Assembly: GCF_017922435.1 (NCBI RefSeq)
Contig: NZ_VDEZ01000001.1
Span: forward strand, 558,001 to 622,000
Source: Thalassospira sp. ER-Se-21-Dark
Lineage (GTDB): Bacteria > Pseudomonadota > Alphaproteobacteria > Rhodospirillales > Thalassospiraceae
Length of the DNA stretch: 64,000 nucleotides
Reading direction: 5' to 3'
Under the pieces are notes generated by a model. It worked only from the letters and a program-made list of their open reading frames with translations. It did not search any database and was not told where the DNA came from. Below are positions 58,102 through 64,000 of the stretch, in pieces. Position 1 is the stretch's first letter; every line of letters starts with the position of its first letter. Position numbers and translations under genes: made by a program.

Positions 58102-59292
58102 TCAGCCTTCGGCGGTGAAGGCCTGAATTCCGGTCTGTGCACGCCCGAGGATAAGGGCGTGAACATCGTGGGTACCTTCGTAGGTATTGACCGCCTCAAG
58201 GTTCATCATGTGGCGGATGACATGGAATTCATCGGCGATGCCGTTACCGCCATGCATGTCACGGGCTACACGGGCAATTTCAAGTGCCTTGCCGCAGTTG
58301 TTGCGCTTCATCAGTGAAATGGCTTCCGGTGCGCCCTTGCCTTCGTCAAGCAGGCGACCAACCTGAAGCGCGCCCTGCAGGCCAAGGGTGATTTCGGTCT
58401 GCATGTTGGCCAGTTTCAGCTGAATCAGCTGGTTCGCCGCAAGCGGACGGCCGAACTGTTTACGATCCATGGTGTACTGACGTGCAGCATGCCAGCAGAA
58501 TTCTGCAGCCCCCATAGCACCCCATGCAATGCCATAACGCGCCTTGTTCAGGCAACCGAACGGGCCACCAAGGCCCTTGACGTTCGGCAGCATGTTTTCT
58601 TCTGGCACAAAGACATTGTCCATGACGATTTCGCCGGTGATCGACGCACGCAGAGAAAACTTGCCTTCGATTTTCGGTGCCGACAGCCCCTTCATGCCTT
58701 TTTCAAGGATGAAACCGCGAATAACACCATCGTCATCTTTGCCCCAAACAACAAAAACATCTGCGATCGGGCTGTTGGTGATCCACATTTTGGCACCCGA
58801 AAGGGTGAAACCACCATCGGTTTTGCGTGCACGGGTTTTCATGCCGCCAGGATCGGAACCGTGATCCGGCTCCGTCAGGCCAAAGCAACCAACCCATTCA
58901 CCGGTTGCCAGTTTCGGCAGATACTTCTTGCGCTGTTCTTCGCTGCCATAAGCATAGATCGGATGCATCACGAGCGAGCTCTGAACCGACATTGCCGAGC
59001 GATAACCTGAATCAACGCGTTCCACTTCGCGGGCCACAAGACCATAGGCCACGTGGTTGACACCCGGTCCGCCATATTCCTCGGGGATGGTTGGGCCAAG
59101 CAGGCCAAGCTCACCCATCTCGGTCATGATTTCGCGATGGAAAATCTCATGACGGTTGGCTTCCAGAACGCGGGTCTGGAGGTTTTCCTGACAATATGCA
59201 CGGGCCGCATCGCGGATCATGCGTTCGTCTTCGCTCAACTGCTCTTCAAGCAGGAGCGGATCTTCCCAATGAAACGGTGCGCGGCTTGCCAT
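58102..59292 (-). CDS. gcdH: Glutaryl-CoA dehydrogenase
   Basis: The 396-residue acyl-CoA dehydrogenase family enzyme turns glutaryl-CoA into crotonyl-CoA and CO2. [21 protein letters not shown] (cited in part) and [14 protein letters not shown] are FAD-binding regions with the glutaryl-CoA dehydrogenase spelling. The catalytic Glu lies in [17 protein letters not shown]. It is 90 nt upstream of the CoA-transferase gene on the same strand and is divergent from a LysR regulator gene. Confidence 0.96.
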   Translation of the reverse strand: MASRAPFHWEDPLLLEEQLSEDERMIRDAARAYCQENLQTRVLEANRHEIFHREIMTEMGELGLLGPTIPEEYGGPGVNHVAYGLVAREVERVDSGYRSAMSVQSSLVMHPIYAYGSEEQRKKYLPKLATGEWVGCFGLTEPDHGSDPGGMKTRARKTDGGFTLSGAKMWITNSPIADVFVVWGKDDDGVIRGFILEKGMKGLSAPKIEGKFSLRASITGEIVMDNVFVPEENMLPNVKGLGGPFGCLNKARYGIAWGAMGAAEFCWHAARQYTMDRKQFGRPLAANQLIQLKLANMQTEITLGLQGALQVGRLLDEGKGAPEAISLMKRNNCGKALEIARVARDMHGGNGIADEFHVIRHMMNLEAVNTYEGTHDVHALILGRAQTGIQAFTAEG

Positions 59293-59438
59293 TCACATGG
59301 TCCTTTATGAATTTTTCTACAGAAAGCAGGGGCAGCGCCATAGAAGGGCGAGATGACGCTACCCCTGAAAAGCTTAGTTGCTTATGGGTTAAAGCTAGGA
59401 ACTCGCCAGCCAACTTGCAAATGATAAAAGTGATGCGG

Positions 59439-59459
59439 TTTATGCAAAAAACTCATAAA
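59439..59459. promoter_or_regulatory. Putative LysR-type operator between gcdH and the regulator gene
   Basis: TTTATG at 59439-59444 and CATAAA at 59454-59459 form a perfect 6-bp dyad with 9 bp between, fitting the T-N11-A rule for LysR-type sites. It lies 33 bp before the TTG start of the LysR gene in the 200-bp divergent region. Confidence 0.6.
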
Positions 59460-59491
59460 CTATCCTGAATTGATCACATCAGGATATCGTC

Positions 59492-60424
59492 TTGGCCCGT
59501 CGCATTCCCAGCCTGAAGGCACTCAGTTGCTTTGAACAGACTGCCCGTTTTGGCAGCGCATCGCGCGCAGCAGAGGAGCTTTATCTGACACAAAGTGCTG
59601 TCAGTCGCCAAATACAAGGCCTTGAAACCTGGCTTGGATGCAAACTGTTTGCCCGCGAAAAGCAGCGATTGGTCTTAACGCCAGAAGGCGAAAGCTATCT
59701 GCAATCCATTCGACCTGCCCTTGATCAGCTTGAAAGTGCGACCTTGACCCTTTTGTCGGGCGGATCGGAAAGCGGGGTTTTGACGGTTGCCGCACCGCCG
59801 ACATTCGGATCGCGCTGCCTTATTCCATTATTGCCTGACTTTCGGGCCAGATATCCCGACATTGCGATCAATTTCATTTCGCGGATCGGCATGCCCGATT
59901 TTGATCGTGAACAGATTGATATCGCGGTTCTGTTCGGCGAAGGAAAGTGGTCGGAACTTGACGCCCACATCCTGCATGGCGAGGAAATGGTCCCGATCTG
60001 CAGCTCGCAACTGGTTGCCAATCTGGGACGCGCGCCACAGCCAGAAGACTTGCGAAACTTTCCGTTGCTACATATCGCGACCCGGCCGAGCGGTTGGGCC
60101 GATTGGCTTGCGGCAAGCGGGCTTAGTGATATTGACGGTGAAAACGGACCGAAGTTTGAGCATTTCACCATGGCGATGCAGGCCGCCGTTGCCGGACTTG
60201 GTGTGGCGTTGTTGCCGACCTTTGCAATTACCGATGAGCTGGCAACCGGCCGGATCATTGCCCCGTTCGGCCAACCCAAGGCCAGTCCGTTTCACTATTA
60301 CGCCTGCTGCCCGAAAAGCCGCGCTCGGCTTCCCAAGATCCGGGCCTTTATGAACTGGCTTGATCAACTTGATACGGTAAAGAACCTTGCCCGTGAAATT
60401 GCCACTCAGGCCAAACTGGCCTGA
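59492..60424 (+). CDS. LysR-family transcriptional regulator (GcvA-like)
   Basis: The 310-residue protein has the LysR HTH at residues 6-65 (SLKALSCFEQTARFGSASRAAEELYLTQSAVSRQIQGLE, cited in part) and a LysR substrate domain at about 90-300. The HTH spelling is of the GcvA type. The start is TTG with AGGAT upstream. Divergent from gcdH, it is probably the glutarate-responsive regulator of that operon, like GcdR/GcvA-type proteins. Confidence 0.93.
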   Translation: MARRIPSLKALSCFEQTARFGSASRAAEELYLTQSAVSRQIQGLETWLGCKLFAREKQRLVLTPEGESYLQSIRPALDQLESATLTLLSGGSESGVLTVAAPPTFGSRCLIPLLPDFRARYPDIAINFISRIGMPDFDREQIDIAVLFGEGKWSELDAHILHGEEMVPICSSQLVANLGRAPQPEDLRNFPLLHIATRPSGWADWLAASGLSDIDGENGPKFEHFTMAMQAAVAGLGVALLPTFAITDELATGRIIAPFGQPKASPFHYYACCPKSRARLPKIRAFMNWLDQLDTVKNLAREIATQAKLA

Positions 60425-61876
60425 TCAGCTTGCCTTCTGATCGGCTGATAGCGCACGCAATGCGTTCATCCCGCGGCGGCGCAGCACGTCGGCATCTTCC
60501 GGACCATCGACAATCTCAAGCAAGCGTACCGTGGCCATCAAATTGCGCTGTGCGTTCGGAACTTCTTCGGGTGTTAGTCGACGCATGCTGTCCACACCTG
60601 CACGGCCGATCTGATTGAGCTTTTTCTTGAGCTCCACCACCGCTTTGGCGGCTGAACTCTGGGCTGCGAGCACATCGGAAATGCGGGCGGTTTCGGCAAT
60701 TGCCTCGGCCGATTTTTCCGCGGCCAGGACTTTCTCGTCATCGAATTCCTGCGAGAAAATCGGACGGGCAAGTGCACCACGACCCGATCCCGGACCTTGA
60801 GCCGCTTCAAGCTTTGGCAAGGCATCGATCACGCGTTCCGGCGTTGCGCCAAACATCGTATCGGCAAGCGCGCGCGATACCCGACGACGGGTTTCAAGCA
60901 GCTTTTCACCCCAACGGCCATCCTTGCGGATTTTAAATTCGCGGGTGATGCGGACAAATTCCGAAGCATACCAGCGGGCCAGTGACAGGATGTGGGCTTC
61001 GTCCTTACCGGTGCCGACACCTTGTTCAATCTCGGTTACCGTCTCTGCCAACAGGTCAATGATCAGATCACCGGTTTCAGCAAGGTTGGTTTTCTCGATT
61101 GTGCGGTCATCAGACTTGGTCGACAGCACACGGATCAGCTTGAACAACTCGCTCGGCCGCAAAAGGCGCGCCAAAACCGCGAGCAGGAACATCGGCTCAA
61201 GCCCAGGCTTATCCTTTGAGATCGACATGAACAGGTCACGCAACCATTTCACATCGCTTGCATCGAGCACCCTGATCGGTGCGGACGGGAAGCGTTCACG
61301 CAACTGCGCAATTTCGTCGCCAACCCGCAAGATCTTGCCGACTTCGGCAAAGGCCGTAAGGTGAATGCGCGAGCCAAGCCGGGTTGCCAATGCGCGCTCC
61401 TGCTTCACCCCGGTATGAGAATTTTCAAGTTGATCCTCAATCGTCTGCGCCCCGATTTGCCAAAGCTTACGCTCTGCGATGGCGAGTTTTGCAGTGTCGC
61501 GGGTCGCAGCAGCCTTGTCGATGTCTTTCATCACCTGCTGGAATTCGGGACCACCGGATTCCACCACAACATTCCAGATTGGCATCAGCGATGACCGGCT
61601 GATCCGGATGCTTTTGTCATTCGGCTCGCCAGAGGTCAGCAGGTCTTCAAACGGATCGCAGAACTGACGCATCGGTGTCGGATAGCGTTCCGGTTTGAGC
61701 GATGCCAGACGCGGGCGCAGGATCTGAAGAATGGCTTCATGGGGCAATGGCAATTTGGGATCGGCACGATCACTTTCGATCGCGCGCGTGAAGCGGGCAA
61801 TTTCGTTACTGCTGAGCGATTCAAACAGTTTGCCAAGTTGCGAAACGCCAAGCTTTCCGGCGTCTTCAATCTTCAT
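60425..61876 (-). CDS. Unknown protein, second gene of an alphaproteobacterial two-gene operon
   Basis: The 483-residue protein has no signal peptide or membrane helix and is largely helical. The N-terminal half includes LGKLFESLSSNEIARFTRAIES and RYPTPMRQFCDPFEDLLTSGEPNDK. Residues 395-440 (AAEKSAEAIAETARISDVLAAQSSAAKAVVELKKKL, cited in part) look like a coiled coil. I do not recognise a family or catalytic motif. Its start overlaps the upstream gene's stop by 4 nt. It ends directly against the LysR stop codon. Confidence 0.85.
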   Translation of the reverse strand: MKIEDAGKLGVSQLGKLFESLSSNEIARFTRAIESDRADPKLPLPHEAILQILRPRLASLKPERYPTPMRQFCDPFEDLLTSGEPNDKSIRISRSSLMPIWNVVVESGGPEFQQVMKDIDKAAATRDTAKLAIAERKLWQIGAQTIEDQLENSHTGVKQERALATRLGSRIHLTAFAEVGKILRVGDEIAQLRERFPSAPIRVLDASDVKWLRDLFMSISKDKPGLEPMFLLAVLARLLRPSELFKLIRVLSTKSDDRTIEKTNLAETGDLIIDLLAETVTEIEQGVGTGKDEAHILSLARWYASEFVRITREFKIRKDGRWGEKLLETRRRVSRALADTMFGATPERVIDALPKLEAAQGPGSGRGALARPIFSQEFDDEKVLAAEKSAEAIAETARISDVLAAQSSAAKAVVELKKKLNQIGRAGVDSMRRLTPEEVPNAQRNLMATVRLLEIVDGPEDADVLRRRGMNALRALSADQKAS

Positions 61877-63039
61877 GCCGACTGTCTCCTGAAGCGTTCG
61901 AGACGATCCATCATATCGGCGTCAATTTCACCACTGCCCAGCTTACGCAATTCACCAGCCCAAAGCATCTGATTAACCCGTACATCAGCCCAGAACTGCT
62001 GTTCGGACTGCTCAATCTCTGAAAGCGGCAAGACCGGTGCAAAACTTGCTACTTCCTCGACGGTTTCGCGCTGTTTTGCGCGATCCGTCAGAGATCGCCT
62101 ATCCCATACATCAATCAGTTCCTGCCAACCATCAAGCAGCCACCAGAGATACTCAATCGTCTCACCGATGGCCTTTTTGGCAGTTTCCCAATCCGTCAGA
62201 ACCTTGCCAAGTTCGCTGTTCCAGCTATCAACTTCCTCGATGCGCTTCAAGGCATGATTACTTGTCGAACGGGTCGCACTAACGATACGTCCGGCCATAA
62301 AGCGGAAGTCGGACTGTTCGGAATTTGACCATTCCTCGATATCCTGGGCAAACTTTTTGAGCCCGTTGGCCAGAACACGAAGCTGCCCCTGACATCCCTC
62401 AAGGTCCAGACCGACCGGGGCGATCATCTTGCTCCATTCGCCAAGGCTATCAATGATGGTATCGTTTGCGACCTTGTGCTCGGATGCAAAGCGGTTCAGC
62501 GCCCGGCGAGCGCGAATCTGACCTTCGGTGGTCATCAATTCTTCGCGCTTCATGTCCTTGACAGCATCACCACCAAGTTGGCGCAAGGCCTGATGGAGAA
62601 CCGCCATCTGACCGAGTTCGCGTGATGCTTTTTCCGTCCAGTTGCGCCGCGTGCAGGTGCGCGCCAGTTGCACCCCGCCAACGCCGGTACTGCCAACGTC
62701 GCGACTATGCTCCAGAACCGTTTGCGGACGGACATCCTCCAACTCGATAAGGCGGTCGTAAAGCATGCGGTCATGAACCGAAAGATCGAACACTTCGCGC
62801 AATGTATCGAGCGGTAATTCATAGGTGCCAAGTCCGCCAGACAGACCGGGCAACATGATCATTTTCCGTCCGGCCTTGCCAATGGAAACGCGCGCGTAAC
62901 GCAGGGTCTTGGTCGTAAACGGAGTCCTGACACCGCGCGAAGCAAATGTTTGCGGCAAGCACGCCAAAGGATCGTCCGGCACCTCATGCGGTTCAGGAGA
63001 CTTGTGGCTGACGGAATTTACGATCTTCTGTTTATTCAT
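61873..63039 (-). CDS. Unknown protein, first gene of an alphaproteobacterial two-gene operon
   Basis: The 388-residue protein has the N-terminal pattern TFASRGVRTPFTTKTLRYARVS, then MIMLPGLSGGLGTYELPLDTLREVFDLSVHDRMLYDRL, cited in part, which I recall from uncharacterised Rhodospirillales proteins. Residues 200-320 are helical with many Trp residues (EYLWWLLDGWQELIDVWDRR). There are no membrane spans or catalytic motifs. The 4-nt overlap with the downstream gene suggests a complex. Function is unknown. Confidence 0.85.
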   Translation of the reverse strand: MNKQKIVNSVSHKSPEPHEVPDDPLACLPQTFASRGVRTPFTTKTLRYARVSIGKAGRKMIMLPGLSGGLGTYELPLDTLREVFDLSVHDRMLYDRLIELEDVRPQTVLEHSRDVGSTGVGGVQLARTCTRRNWTEKASRELGQMAVLHQALRQLGGDAVKDMKREELMTTEGQIRARRALNRFASEHKVANDTIIDSLGEWSKMIAPVGLDLEGCQGQLRVLANGLKKFAQDIEEWSNSEQSDFRFMAGRIVSATRSTSNHALKRIEEVDSWNSELGKVLTDWETAKKAIGETIEYLWWLLDGWQELIDVWDRRSLTDRAKQRETVEEVASFAPVLPLSEIEQSEQQFWADVRVNQMLWAGELRKLGSGEIDADMMDRLERFRRQSA

Positions 63040-63283
63040 TCTTGGCTTTGGCTAAGCGGTATCGGCGCTAATGTCTGATGGTCACCCTGACGCCCCTTTA
63101 AGGGCAGGATTCCCGGCGTAAGAAAGCAGTACGTAATGAACATTTTGTCATTTTGGCCAGAAATTCTCGGGACAACTCAGACTATCCCGACAAGGTGGTA
63201 ATTACATTAACAACCTTCCCCGAAATTACCACCATCAACTGGCGGCGCCAAATTGCCATTTTTCACCGAATGTCAGCAAGTCC

Positions 63284-64000
63284 TTATAGTGTCTCTTGTG
63301 CTTTTTCCCACGTTTTCACATACGCCTTCCATTCCGCACCATCCGGAATGGATTCATCAACCGTCAGGAATGCCCGACTGTCGATCATGATGGCCACTTC
63401 TTCGGTTTCCACCGGTGCCTTGACCATCTTTGTCTGATAGGCGCTTGGATGTGGTCCGTGCGGGAAACCGCTTGGATGGAATGTTGCCATTCCGGCCTTT
63501 ATTTCGCCGCGACTGAAGAACTCGCCTCGGTGATAAAAAATGAACTCATCTGCATCTTCGTTCGAATGATAGAACGGCACACGCATGATACCGGACTCGC
63601 CCTCTCCTACCTTGGGGATGAAGGTGCTGATTGAAAAGGTCTCTGTGACAAAGGTGCACGACGCTGCGGGCGGCGTTCTCTGACCGTCGGAGCGATGTTT
63701 TGCAAGGTCGCGCCAATTCAGCTTCACCACACAAAGATCGCCTTCCCAACCAATCGCGTCCAGAGGGTTGAACGGATAGGTCAGGGTCGAAACCTGCCCA
63801 CGGCGCTTGATGTGAATTTCCCAGAAGGCATCGTCTTGCTGGGCAATGAAGGCGTCATCAATTCTGGGCAAGGTAAACAGCATCGGGTTAATCGCGCTTG
63901 GCCCGCCCTGTGCTGCGTCCGGCAGCTTGAAGGCCGATGCCGTTGCCTCGATCATCATAAATTCTGAAAGTTCAGATGGCTCAATCCGCCAGGCGGTGCC
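63284..64000 (-). CDS. hmgA: Homogentisate 1,2-dioxygenase, C-terminal part
   Basis: The frame runs in from the right edge; 238 C-terminal residues are present and the N-terminus lies outside. VPFYHSNEDADEFIFYHRGEFFS carries a His and Glu iron ligand, and HPSGFPHGPHPSAY another His. The enzyme opens homogentisate to maleylacetoacetate in tyrosine and phenylalanine breakdown. The first residues in the window (TAWRIEPSELSEF) continue the frame, so the ATG at 63958 is not the start. Confidence 0.93.
   Translation of the reverse strand, partial: GTAWRIEPSELSEFMMIEATASAFKLPDAAQGGPSAINPMLFTLPRIDDAFIAQQDDAFWEIHIKRRGQVSTLTYPFNPLDAIGWEGDLCVVKLNWRDLAKHRSDGQRTPPAASCTFVTETFSISTFIPKVGEGESGIMRVPFYHSNEDADEFIFYHRGEFFSRGEIKAGMATFHPSGFPHGPHPSAYQTKMVKAPVETEEVAIMIDSRAFLTVDESIPDGAEWKAYVKTWEKAQETL

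Overview
The window reads as chromosomal DNA of a marine or soil alphaproteobacterium. GcrA, a PhaR-type regulator, a DUF3035 lipoprotein, an NnrU-family protein and a glutamate-5-kinase/ObgE/L27/L21 block all point to Alphaproteobacteria. Gene content and style fit Rhodospirillales such as Thalassospira; the genus is an inference, not something read from the sequence. GC is fairly high throughout, except for an AT-rich stretch at about 7.5-9.3 kb.

Layout. (1) 0-3.1 kb: a polyhydroxyalkanoate (PHA) locus with a truncated alpha/beta hydrolase, a PHA-granule-like protein with a lysine-rich tail, phaR, and an XRE regulator. (2) 3.2-7.5 kb: a permuted NlpC/P60-like protein, then proB-obgE-rpmA-rplU on the minus strand and a tRNA-Ser(CGA). 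(3) 7.5-9.3 kb: AT-rich accessory DNA with one sugar epimerase. (4) 9.3-15 kb: mntR facing a four-gene Mn/Zn ABC importer, then a probably Fur-controlled siderophore-interacting protein. (5) 16.5-19.8 kb: PomA/PomB-like stator genes followed by a degenerate receiver/pentapeptide protein. (6) 19.7-31 kb: a minus-strand housekeeping block (GNAT, mutL, two M16 peptidases, DUF3035 lipoprotein, lspA, ileS, ribF, MaoC). (7) 31.1-31.4 kb: a 265-bp element with perfect 22-bp inverted ends. (8) 31.4-43.2 kb: methyltransferase, sterol desaturase, M23 peptidase, MHYT-GGDEF-EAL protein, a 40-residue membrane peptide, ACT-like and Nudix proteins, a B12-domain-like protein, NnrU, gcrA, cpdB. (9) 43.3-48.6 kb: MFS transporter, two AraC regulators and two paralogous proteins of unknown function. 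(10) 48.7-60.4 kb: DMT transporter, PanE-like reductase, Tat-exported nicotinamidase, nitrilase-like hydrolase, polyamine ABC importer, CoA-transferase plus glutaryl-CoA dehydrogenase with a divergent LysR regulator. (11) 60.4-64 kb: an overlapping pair of unknown genes and the 3' part of homogentisate dioxygenase.

The best candidate for an undescribed system is at 45.6-48.6 kb. Two adjacent genes encode proteins sharing a conserved N-terminal block (29 of 43 positions identical) built around a duplicated P-x-R-R-x-x-E-x-N motif. Each gene is preceded, 114-175 bp upstream of its start, by two copies of a 19-bp element spaced exactly 21 bp apart. That is the usual geometry of AraC-family operators, and an AraC regulator is encoded divergently next to them. 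Other notable items are the 200-nt same-strand overlap at the left edge, the stator-linked pseudo-receiver/pentapeptide fusion, the inverted-repeat element at 31.1 kb, and the unknown operon at 60.4-63.0 kb.
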